Shown here: positions 49,301 through 61,300 of the stretch, piece by piece | Position numbering within the stretch: position 1 is the first letter of the stretch | Layout: each line of letters starts with the position of its first letter | Assembly (NCBI RefSeq): GCF_964355755.1 | Contig: NC_092679.1 | Location: 17,040,932 to 17,104,931 of the forward strand | Direction: 5' to 3' | DNA from: Antedon mediterranea | Lineage: Eukaryota; Echinodermata; Crinoidea; Comatulida; Antedonidae | DNA: 64,000 nucleotides | Made by a program: the position numbers and the translations under genes | Notes under the pieces: model-generated | What the model was told of the DNA's origin: nothing | The model's database searches: none | Seen by the model: the letters and a program-made list of their open reading frames with translations, nothing else

Positions 49301-52300
49301 TACGATCAGAGATTAAAAGAGCTTGGATTACCTACACTGAATTACAGAAGAAGGAGAGCGGACATTATACAAGTGTTTAAAATTATCAAGGGCTTGGATG
49401 ATATTGAAGCCGAAACCTTTTTTGACTTTAGAGAGGACAGTAGAATAAGGGGCCATCAATTCAAATTAAGAAAGCCAAGAGCCCGACTGAAAATCAGAAG
49501 CCACTCCTTTTCAAGTAGAATCGTCAACACATGGAACAATCTATACCACACTACAGTACAAGCAGAAAACATAAATGCATTCAAGGATCAACTAAACAAA
49601 GACAGAGCAATGGGAGATAAATTTTGCTACCAATTCTAGATAAATACAGAAGAAATGGAGGGCGTTTAAAAGGCATTTGCCTTAATCAAGAGCCCGAAGA
49701 TTCAAGTAAGATTCAAGTAAGTAAGAAATAAACTAGGCCTATTATAAAAATATAACCATATCAAAATAAAAAAAATTTAATTTCATATACATTTTAGACT
49801 AAATTCATGGAAAGTCTGTTTTCAGCAACTTAGGGAAGCTCATTAATATTCATGAGATCAAATATTCACAAAGTCAGCATTCAAACTCGCATCACGTACA
49901 TATACGGAAAATGAAATTGTTTTATTATAATATTATGTATCATATAAATATTATACAGTGTATGTATTTATGTTTGTTATCATATAAATATTATACAGTG
50001 TATGTATTTATGTTTGTTATCATATAAATATTATACAGTGTATGTATTTATGTTTGTTATCATATAAATATTATACAGTGTATGTATTTATTAACGACAT
50101 ACAAAATTAGTACAGATCGTGTCAAAGACCACAAAATGTCTTCCTGAAAAATGGAAGGCTGTGTTTCTGGCATATTTTAGGTTCCCATTGGGTCCTTCCC
50201 CTTAAAGAAAATTGTTGTCATCGCTGTACTCATTGCAAAAGATTCTTCCGCAACAGAAAGGAATCTGCATGTACGGCTGAAACACCTACAGTTACTCATC
50301 AGACTCGATGGACAAAACAAACCTGTAAAATAGGCGATGAGATACAGCTATCGGCAACCACAAACAACAATCTGCTTTCAGATTCAGGTAAATATTTCTT
50401 CCACTTTGATGATCTTTCGAGGCCTTTATATATATATAAAAATATTGTATATTAAAAGTGAATAGAATTTTAGTTAAAAAGCTGTATTTCTATCAATATT
50501 TATATTTTTCAATATCTATTTTCACTGGCTATAAAGAATGGAGGATTATAGATGTATTGTCCATCAAAAACATGAAAAATAAAGAATAATAAAATCTGAT
50601 TTTGAATAGGCCATTTTGCAGTTTTAATATAGTTAAAAAAAAATCAACAAATATAATTATTACACTTATAAGAAGACAGACGAAACGGTTACTTTTAACC
50701 AAAAACCAGTGTCTGACAGACAATTTAGGTATTTTTTGCTTTAAATTACATTTTTCAGGATTTTTTTTTGTTTCAATCCAGTTTTTGGTCAAAGTGAATA
50801 ACTATTATGTAATATAAAATGGTATATTCAACAACAAAAATTTAACAAATTATATGTTTAGGGGACAATATATCTTTAATGGTGCCAAGTGATTTTGTTT
50901 TTCAAATACTTTGTTATCCGTCAGTAGAAATAATGAAAGAACTATACCGGCATCCAGTTTCTTTAGTATTGGTCCGAGCGAAGCTGGCGCTGGAAGCTCG
51001 TTGTGGAGAATTGAAAATCGTAAATGAAATGCACTGTAAACAACCAGAAAAATAATATTGTACACTCAACGATACAAATAAATATTCTTTTTTAATAACA
51101 TCACTGAGCACCATGAATTGGTACAGCAGCTTTTTATAAAGTATCTTGTATATATTAGTATAGATTAGGATCCCACATACTTAATTAATGTCTTTTGGTA
51201 ATCTGTGTAACCATCAAACACTCCCTCACCTACAAAGGTCAGAATTCTTCAGCAATGTAAATAAAATATAAAATATGATAGCAAAATTTACCTAATAACT
51301 CCAAGCTGTCCAACTTTGTACGAAATGTTTGAGTAGTATAAAAGGCGATCTAATGTTGACGATGAGCAACATGCTGGTTCTTTGACGTTCCAATCCCGAA
51401 GACCGGACTTACAACCTAACGAACCATGACGCGTGTGGCTCAGTGGATTCTGTTCCATGTTTACCTAAAATAGATAACATACACATTTACAGTCCATCAC
51501 GTAAGGAAAAGGCAGGAGAGCACTAAATTGCTCTCCTTGTGTTTCCAAGGAGAGCAATTTGCTCTTTTAAAGAATGAATATGCTGTGAGGTACTGGAAGT
51601 AAATTCGCACTTCAAAGCAGGCAGGGAAATCCTCTTTTTTTTTTGGCGAAACTGATTGCTGATTTAAAAGGTAGAGGTAGAAAGAAGTGCGATCGCACAG
51701 GAACTTCTTAAAAATGATGAACTGCATTTAGATTGAAAAGAGGCCACTCTCTCAAAATGTTATTAAGAGAGTATAGCTGTGCCAGATCTGTATGTCACCT
51801 GACATGTAGGGGCGCTCTTTAAAATGTATATAAACATAACAAAACAGTCTATTAACATAAATTGTATCATAACATAGTATAATAACAGTTTGTCTTCTTG
51901 TAAAGTTTGAATAGAAAAGAATTATTATTATTATCAAATATTCTTATTTCATATCATCTTCAAATGTAGATCACATATTTTATTCAAATTCTTTTTATTA
52001 TGTTCTATTGGTTAAATAAATGTTACCAAATCAAATCAATCAACATTCAAATCGAATACATATTAAGCAATCAATTATTAAATGTATGTTATAACAATGA
52101 TTTGGACTTACCATGTTTTTGATGTTTTTTATATTTAATCTTAAAAGCTTTGTCTGTGTACAAACAACAAGTTTCAAATAATGTTAAATATTAGATAATG
52201 AATGCTGTACAAGCAGTGCCTTCATAAGTGACATATCTTTAAATATTTAATATGGTGTAGGCTGTGTTACCTTGATTTGTCCATGTATATAACCAATAGC

Positions 52301-55300
52301 AGAGTGAGCTAGTAGAAGATTCAAAAGATTCGTAAAGAAACAGATCTTCTCCTCATTAGTAATCAAAAGATCAAGGTCAACAGCCTGGAGTTCACAAGTT
52401 GCCGTGATAATGTCAAACCACTCTGGCATACCACTCGCAAGAAATGCGCCACCCATGTCAAAGATGCCCTCAGTGTTGGAGCTTCCAATGTGATCTGCAA
52501 TAAGTAAGAAAATTCGTGTTTATTTTTTAAAATTGGAAATGTGATTTACAAGATTACACAAGAAAGCCCTGGGAAAAGTTCCAGGTGCTGGCATAAACTA
52601 TTTTTCTACTTAAGCATTTTCTACCTTGATTTAAGCTAAAAATCTCTTACTTTTCATCAGTCTGATCAATCGAGATAGTAGATCCTTAACGACAGTAGCT
52701 GGATGTCGAGCTTTTTCTGTCCACTCCTCTCCACCATTTAATACCAACTGCCCATCAGGCATTTGTGATTTGATCACTGGTGGCAAATATAGTGAAATAG
52801 TTGGACAGCAACTTTTTACCATTACGTCCACAAGATCAAGTTTCAAACTTTTCGCAATAGTTTCCAATCTATATCAAGAAATTCAGGTATTTTGATGTTT
52901 TGAAAATGTATGCTTTGCTATAAGTGAGAAAAATTAATTTTTACTATAGAAATGAATCCAATTCTAAATTATCACCACTATTATTAGTTCATTGCTGGAT
53001 ACTGTAAAATAAAATACATTACCTGGATGGTGAAATGTTATCATGGAACATAAGTTTACCAAGTTCAAAATGAGGGCCTTTGCTGAGCACAGAAAATGGG
53101 TTTGATGGCTTAGGTTGTGTACCTAAAAATAAATGTTAAAAATACAGTTCAAATCTTCAGGACACTCCCAGTGGACACTTTCCTATGAAACGAACAATGT
53201 GCAGTAAAGGGGCACTTTTTTTAGTTATTGAAGGTTATTTGATAATAAATTCTGTACAAGCAGTGCCTTCAGAAGTGACATATCTTTAAATCTTTAATAT
53301 GGTGTAGGCTGTGTTACCTTAATTTTCCATGTATATAACTAATAGCAGAGTGTTCTACTATATATAAGTAAATATTAACTTTAGTGCAATTTATTTGACA
53401 TTAATAGAATTCTTGAAATGGCAAGTAGCAGTGGTAAGTAGTGATTTTTAAAAGAATATAAACAAATCTATTTTTTTTTTCTTTTTTATTGAAAGTTTTG
53501 GTAGCTGAATTTTTTTTTCTTCAAATATTAGTATAAAATAAAATCATTATAACAACACAAATTATTTACAAACAAAATTTACAGTGTAGCTTAAAGTAAT
53601 ACTAAATATATTTCTTACCAGATTGACGATCTGGAGATTCTAGAAGTACACTTGCCAAGGTGTTTACATGGTCGCAAATTGTCTTCAAATAATTCACCTG
53701 CTTCTGCGAGTGTTCCTCTCCGTGACTGTAGTACTTTGATACCTTGAGCTCTTTTGTGACATCATCATCCAATACCTGCATGAGTTTACTGGAGCACTTT
53801 TGGACCGAGGCTGTAGTTACTCCATCCTTTTGGTGCATTCGTTTCAAAGGAGATTTCTTGGGAGATTTGGAAGACTTTTCTGGCGACAGGGATTGCTTAA
53901 AATCCATAACTGAATTAAAAAGTTCTCTGTGCCATCTGACACTCCTCTCAAGATTAGAAGACTGGAGAGGTCTGCTGCCACACAGAAGGAGTTCATGAAC
54001 ACTTTGTTTTAAGACGTCAGAATGCATAGCATCTTTTTGAACTCTCAAGGCTCCGTACAAAAGTTGGACAAATTCACCAACACCAAGCATACTCAAATCA
54101 TTTCCTTTCGCAATGGCAGTGTTAGAGACGGTAGAACTCTCAGCTCTATCTAATAAACTTAGTGATGTTTCGTAGAACTTACTAGCCGTACATGCCAAGT
54201 CTAGTGCAACCATACATGAAATATTTCTACCCTGTAAATGACTGTACAGTTCAACAAGACCTAGTTTATCTCTTGCGTATGGATTAAGATCCAGTGGTTT
54301 ATATAAATTTGACGGCAGTCTTGCAAGAGTTTCGTCAACGACATTGCCTGCGGACATTGCTGAGACGGCAGAGTTTGCGATGTTAGCAATGACCCCTAAC
54401 CGGGAAGATTGCGACGTAGGTGCCGATAACCTCTTTATTGCACTGACATCTAAACTTTGAACTTGTTCGATTGCGGAATTCCAGTGTTGTGAAAAATGCA
54501 CTTCTGAAACTTCGCAACCTTTGTCCATTCCAAACATGTCAATCACCTAAAAAAAATGTAACAATTTGTTAATCCAAAGAATGTAGTTTCTACCAATGTC
54601 AAGCTTTACACATTTATAAGAATTTTCAGTTGAATGTCATTTTTGTCTGTTAACCTCTCTGAAAAGCAACACAGTACTGGAAAGTCGAGTTGGTGCTCTC
54701 TATATTTTTCACCCGATGCTTACCTGGATGGGAAAATTTCAAAACTATTTTAATGAGAATTTACAGGACACCAGATTGTTCAGATGACCTAAAATGTGTC
54801 ATTTATGGACTAGGCATTGACACATTTTCCATTCATTGTTCTTATCGTAAAGATAATACATAATGTCTGCTCATTTTGAAATCATATGTTAAAAATAATA
54901 ATCATAAAATTCCATACCTGTTTGGCTTTCCGAAACTTTCCGTTCACCATGCAAATTCTAACTAACATCTCCTGAGTTGAAAGCATGTATGAAATTATTC
55001 CATCAGAAGTCGCTGGTTTGGATACAGCAGATGATTTTGCATAGTGGCTAATCTTTCTTTTACGTCTATCACTGCTGGTTGATAAACCTGAAGAGAGTTT
55101 GTGAAACCATATGTTAGTTTACAGTAACTAGTGGAAGTAGCACGGGATCTACAGTGGTATGAAATAAAAAATAGGTCACTCTAAATAATAAGAAAGTGGA
55201 ATGACATAACAATGGTAAGTGTGTTAGACTAGCATGTTACATCTGTGACATGTTTCTTGTATTCCTGGGTTGACGTAAAGCTGTTGGTCCCATTGCACAT

Positions 55301-58300
55301 GTTCACAATAAAGAACTTGGCACACAACTTAAAAGAATAGGGGAATGTGATCTTTCTTGTACTAAGAGGTCAAGACAAATATATATATAATTAATTCTGA
55401 CAAAATGTTGAAAAAACTAAAAAAATCCTACTATATGGACTGCCAGGTTGAACATTCTTCTTCTGCCTGGTTAGTTCTTCCTTTTCTTTCTGTACCTCCT
55501 CATCAATGAGCCTTCCAAGTTCATCATCTACATGACTGCTGTATCTATCCTGCCCTTTGACCTTTTCAGATACTAACTGGAAACGCCAGAGAGCTTCGTT
55601 TGTGCATTTCTCAAGTCTGGCAATTCTTTGTTTCAATTCAGATTGAGAGATTGAACACTTCAAATGTTTGTGAAGCTCTTTGCTGTCTCCAAGACTGCTT
55701 CCATCTGACTTCTGAAGACATGTGTCACTCAAGTCATTCAGACACTCTTTAAAAACCTTCAGAAAGATATCAATGACCGCTGGTGACGCTAAAAATCCAT
55801 GAGAGGTCATCTGGTTTGACAGACCCGATAGACTGCTGCTGGAACCACCAGATTCAAGTTTTTCTGAATTGTACAGGTCAGAGCTACTAGTATTCTTACG
55901 TCCTTGTCGTACAAACCCAAAACTGCCGTCTCCTAAAGGTTCGTCGCAATCACTTCCAGATCTTGACGACCTCTGATCGTCAAACCTTACAAACAAGAGC
56001 GAGAAAATGTTCTCCAGGGTTTCCACACGAAAGGTCAGAGGGTAAATGTTGCGGAGGTTTTCTTTTGCATATATCAAAGATCTCTGGAACACAGTAGTTT
56101 GTTGAGTTAAGGTGGGTGTTATATTCGGTCTAGCAACTGCTTTGGCGAATTCCATCGTTGCAATAAAACTCATGTACACCGACAAATCCCTTGCTTGTTC
56201 AATGGACCGTACTTTATCTGCAGTTTGTTTATTCTTCGCAATTGATATCATTTCATCTGAGAAAAAAAATGGAAAGGGAAAAAAATTAGTGATTCAATTT
56301 AGTGTAGATGCAGATGGTAATTCCATTCCAACTTCAACACCATTTAAGACAGCATATAACTTTAAAACAACAGAAAGATAATATAACTAGTGCAACTTAA
56401 CTTAACCCATATAATCTTCTATTGTCTTGCTATGTGAGGCAACGGTACTGGCACTCTTTTGCCAATGAAAACAAGTCTTTTACCAGGATTTTTTATTTGT
56501 TTGAATTGTAGTGTTTTGGCAAATATACATAGTCTAAAGCTCTGTCTACATTATCAAACTTTATGTGACAAAAAAAATATCACTACCATATTTGAGCACA
56601 TCACTACCATATTTGGGCATATCACTACCATATTTGGGCACATCACACTTTTTTTGCAAACAAGTTTGATAGTGTAGACCGATCTTAATATAATTCTGCT
56701 ATGAGGGAGTTTGGAATGGTGTATAATGTTAAACTTGCTAACCTTCTGTAAAAGTTCCACTAAGTGCATCAATCACATCTGCAGGCTCTAGACTGAAGCA
56801 GCAGCCACAGTGATGAATGACACTCAATGCTGACTGGCCACTTAGAAGGTTAACCTCAACATCTCTCCTTTCACCATCTTCATCCACAGTACTAGACGTA
56901 ACATAAAAACCACTATGATTATGTACAATCCTCTCGATTACAAACATTAAAATATTTGGCATACTATCTGGAATCAGAATCTTATAAACAAGATTCATCT
57001 CTCATTGCATCATCCTTTAGATGGAATTTTAAGAAGTTGATTTTTACAAGTATTTAGCTCTGTCGACACTTTCAAACAAGTTTGACAGGAAAAGTGTGAT
57101 GTGGCCAAATATGGTAGTAAGGCCAAATAAAAAAACATACTTGTTAAGCGTCACCGCCCGCTCCTGATTATCCAGCCGCCTCTCTTTTTATTTTTATTTT
57201 TTTTTTACCGATATACAACGGAAAGTTCAGCGGCCCGGCCCAGCTCCAGAGTAGGGCTCGAAATTCACGCTAGCAAACTAGGATTTTGCTAGTAGATTCT
57301 TCATAATTGCTATTTGAAAATTTCAAAACTAGCAAATATTTGTTAGGCTAGTGTAATTTTTGAAAAATACGTACTTTTTAGCTTAGACAACGCTAGCCGC
57401 CGATCGCTCTATGTCGACAACGGCAATTTGGTGAAAACAATTGTTTCATTTACACGCCGCCGATTTACGTCAAGGAAACGCGAATAGCACCGTGAATCAT
57501 GTAATGTGGTAAACAGCATGCTTTTTCCCCAACACATTAAATCATGTGCATTTAGTACGTCGCTGAGGATTACATCATCAGTCACGTGATTACAGAATAC
57601 GCGATTATCAATTTAGGGATTTAACGAAATAAATATTTTGCCTACACAGTGGTCGAAGCGCGTTTTTTTATAGGTTCGTAAATAGGAAACACCCCATACA
57701 TAATGGACTCTACCAATTTTGTTTACGATGATCTCGCGCTCGAGATCGGCACACCACGAGGTCCTGTTGGGCGATGGGTTTCCTTATGCCTGGTTTACCT
57801 GTGGAATAATTACATACACTTTTTGCATCACAACTTTAAATACTGATTTACACAGCAATTGGCAAAGGATTCATCAAAGAAGAATGAATACGTTGAATAA
57901 AAATTCACTTAAGAAATGCCGTAATAAGCTGTTTTCAAACTATAGTATAAATCAGCCCACTATTTAGTATTATTGAGACCAAATCATGCTTCTCGCGATA
58001 GGGAATTTCCTGGATAGATGAGTCGAGCGAGAGACGGCGGATGGCCGATGAGTGAGGTGGGGGTAGCAGCTTGGACGGATTAGTTAGCCTAGGGCCTACA
58101 ATTTTGCTTGGTGGCAATTAAATTTAATGTTTTAATTACGTCTGGATATAAACAATACAAAACTCAATTTTGTCATAAGCAATAATATTTCATACATAGT
58201 CAATTTTGTTCTGTTTCGCATTTTTAAAGTTTGACGTTTCGTCCTAAAAAAAGTGGGGCAAAACGTCCACCGCGCAAAAATATACCTCTATAAAAAGTAA

Positions 58301-61300
58301 AAAAAAAAAAAAAAAACCGTCCCCCCGCCCCTGAAAATTTATGAGGGTGTGACGCTTAACAAGTATATTTTTTTATTTGGCCTAATAATGACATTATTGT
58401 GTCCATATATGAGCACATCACATTTTTGGTCACATAAAGTTTGTGTAGACAGAGCTTTAACAGCCTATGTAACATTCCTATACCTTGTTTTATCCATACA
58501 CCACTTGATTAGTTCAATGCTCTGTGATAACCTTTGACATGCTCCACTCAGAAGAGAATCGTTGCTCTGTCAACAAAAAAACAGTAAATTTAATGAAAAA
58601 TCAGTTATCGTGGAAGGCATTCAACAGTCAGTATAATTGGTAATTAAATTAACTAAAATTCTTTTTAAACCAAGTCGCAGATTTGAACCATCACCCTGTG
58701 ATTTGTAAGAAAGAACCAAGCTACAGTGTCATTTTTACCTTAAAATCAACAGCTTGTAGAAGACGGCTAGCAGATGAAGATGTTGTGACAATACCCAGAC
58801 CAAGCAAGACAACCAATACCCTGAGATTTGACAGCTCTTGTGGGGCTAGCAGATCAGCTAATTCCCCAAACATTTCTTCTTTGATAAATGATAAACTTGA
58901 TAGCTGAGGAAGAATACATATAAAGCTGTCTACCCTATCAAACTAGTTTGACAAAAAGTGTGATGTGCCCAAATATGGTACAGTACTGTAGCGATGACTT
59001 CATCATGTCCATATATGGGCACATCACATATTTTGTCAGACAAAGTTTGATAGTGTAGCCGGAGCTTTTAATAAATGGTTGACATGACTTCTTAACAATT
59101 TGACTTCAGCCATTGGACCTTTTTCAGAAAAGTGTCTTAATGCCTTAATTAAAGTCTTTGGTGGCAACATTTGGAGAAAGCAAAGTGTTATTAAAAGAGA
59201 GAACATAAAAACAAGAGTTAAGACAACTTATTATAAGTAAAAGTTAATATATCAAGAGTTTTTATACAGTAATTACAACTAGAGGGTAAACTCTATCAAA
59301 AGCATTTGACCATGGGATGGGAACATATAATATGGTTGTGGCTATCTCCTAGTTGACTCTCTAGTTATATATTAATGCATCAATACATCTTACCACAATC
59401 TGTTCAAGCACATGCTGCTTGTGATTCCATGACTGGAAGTAAAGTCGTTTCCAAACGGATTCACGATTCATACTGTTCATTCCCAACATGGCGTACCCGT
59501 TGGCGATATCCTCTCCAGATTCCAACTTGTCTTTTGGTATCAACCTTCTTCTGTATTCCATCATGAATTCATTGTTAATTCTAGAGCATAGTTGTACAAA
59601 CTTGTCCTCCTTGTACACGATACATGAATACAGAGTGTGTAGCTCAAGACAAGGCTGACTGACTGCGAGGTTTAAAAGTTCTCTACCCATGTTCTTCACG
59701 CTCTCTGTTGTCTCATCTAGCGGCCACTGAGTTTTTGCGATTAGATCGTATATCTTAAGGTACAGTGACTTATCGATAGCTTTAGAACTCTTTACCATAT
59801 TTATAAGTGTGGTTATTGTTGAAAGGACAATGGCTTTAGAGGAAGTCTGGGACGAAAAGCTATTTAGAAAGTTGATGATTGTACATCCTAGAATGGGATC
59901 TTTTATAAGAATATCCTGAAGGAGTCGTTGACAACTTTTAGACATCTGTGAATTTTGACTCCTTGTTGAGGATTCATCCTTTCTTTCGAAGAAGTAGAAG
60001 TACTGATAGAGTTCCTGAAAAATAAATCAAATAAAAATTCAATTCATATTCAGGACACCCTACTTAAGGGACACTTTGTTGAGTTCTAAAGGTGTCCCCT
60101 TAATAGAGGTTCTACTGTATGACCATTGCTTTGTTGTGTGTACAGTACAGTGGGCTAAATTATTCTCGGCCCCTAGAACCAAGCTCACTAGAAGAAGACA
60201 ATATATACGGTAGGCCTAGGTAGTAAAAATCATGAAGTTTTGTAAATGCTACAGTAGTTTGTGTTAGAAAATGATTGACCACTGTTAAATGACTATGAGG
60301 CCTACTGCAATTACCTTTAAGGTGGATTTGTTAAAACCAATATTCTTGCACATTAACAGAAGTATGCTAAATTGAAGGTGATGTAAAAAGCTGGATGTCT
60401 AGAAAAGAAAAAAAAAGTTTATATTAATTGTACAGTGTGTGGCCAGATAAGAATTGAAGTATCTTTTACCCCTTTTGTAATTGTATAACCCGAGTTATAC
60501 CCGGGATGCAAAAATGAGGAAATGTAGGCCGGTGTAAACGACGTAAAAAGTTACCCGGGTCACTGAACCACCCAGGTAAGTGATGCTGAATGTATTTAGC
60601 ATCAAGTCAATCCGGGACACACCCGGGATGAATTTGTGTTTGCAGTGTAAAACGCTCAGCGTATCTTTACCCATTTGTTTAATATCCTTGCTCACTATAG
60701 TATTTAATTTACATACAATTAAGATAAGATTGATTTTGTTTATTCGCTAATTTGATAAATAAAACTTATGGTTACTTGTTATTCATTTTTATTTCAAGAT
60801 TCAATTTTTGTGTGTATTGCATTAACATTTACACGGGTTGGTATTTTGCAGTGTAAATTCCAGGGTTAATAAATCAGGTGTGAAAAGGAAATTTATCGAG
60901 ACACGACACATGTTTGTTATAAGCTCGGCGGTGTAAAAGGGGTATATGTCAAACGCTTACTTGAGTGTGAACACTTTTGTCCTGTAGAAATTGGCAACAT
61001 AGTAAGGAAAGATGCTCTGGTGACACAACACTCTGTGAACCAAAACTGTAAAGAAATACATATATGATAAATATGTTAATATTTAATTCTTTAAGTACTA
61101 TAAATGAAAAGGAAAACAAATAGTTATAACACTGTATAATTTGTTATATTTTATCAACAAAGAATAAAAAATTATAGTGATAATTTGTGAACAACTAAAA
61201 CTTAATTATTTTTTCTAATACATTATTAGCCAATAAAAGTTAGCTTAGTACTTAGACATACCTGTATTTTTCTGGATTTTGTATTGCCCAAAACATCATT

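Larger units (their letters stand above)
48587..52494 (-). other. ZFYVE26: DUF547-like region of ZFYVE26 (exons 13-19)
   Basis: Across exons 13-19 the protein reads like the DUF547 pattern: EEKICFFTNLLNLLLAH (E-E-K-x-x-F-F-x-N-x-x-N-x-x-x-x-H), then YKVGQLGVI, AFHLRFSILHNELPAP, a short RHFVVF segment, EDQLYEQLSDAMRSYL and finally VAWFRKDF. Rough residues are 1350-1545. Exon 17 (50103-50143, 41 nt) was added because it alone restores phase 1 to phase 0 and supplies RHFVVF where DUF547 proteins have an R-x-H-F segment. The domain name is inferred from pattern memory and not from a search. Confidence 0.6.

Noticed and set aside
57719-57967. 82-codon frame inside the Harbinger-like element as a transposase remnant
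   Set aside because: No recognisable transposase or Myb-like motif; too short to support.
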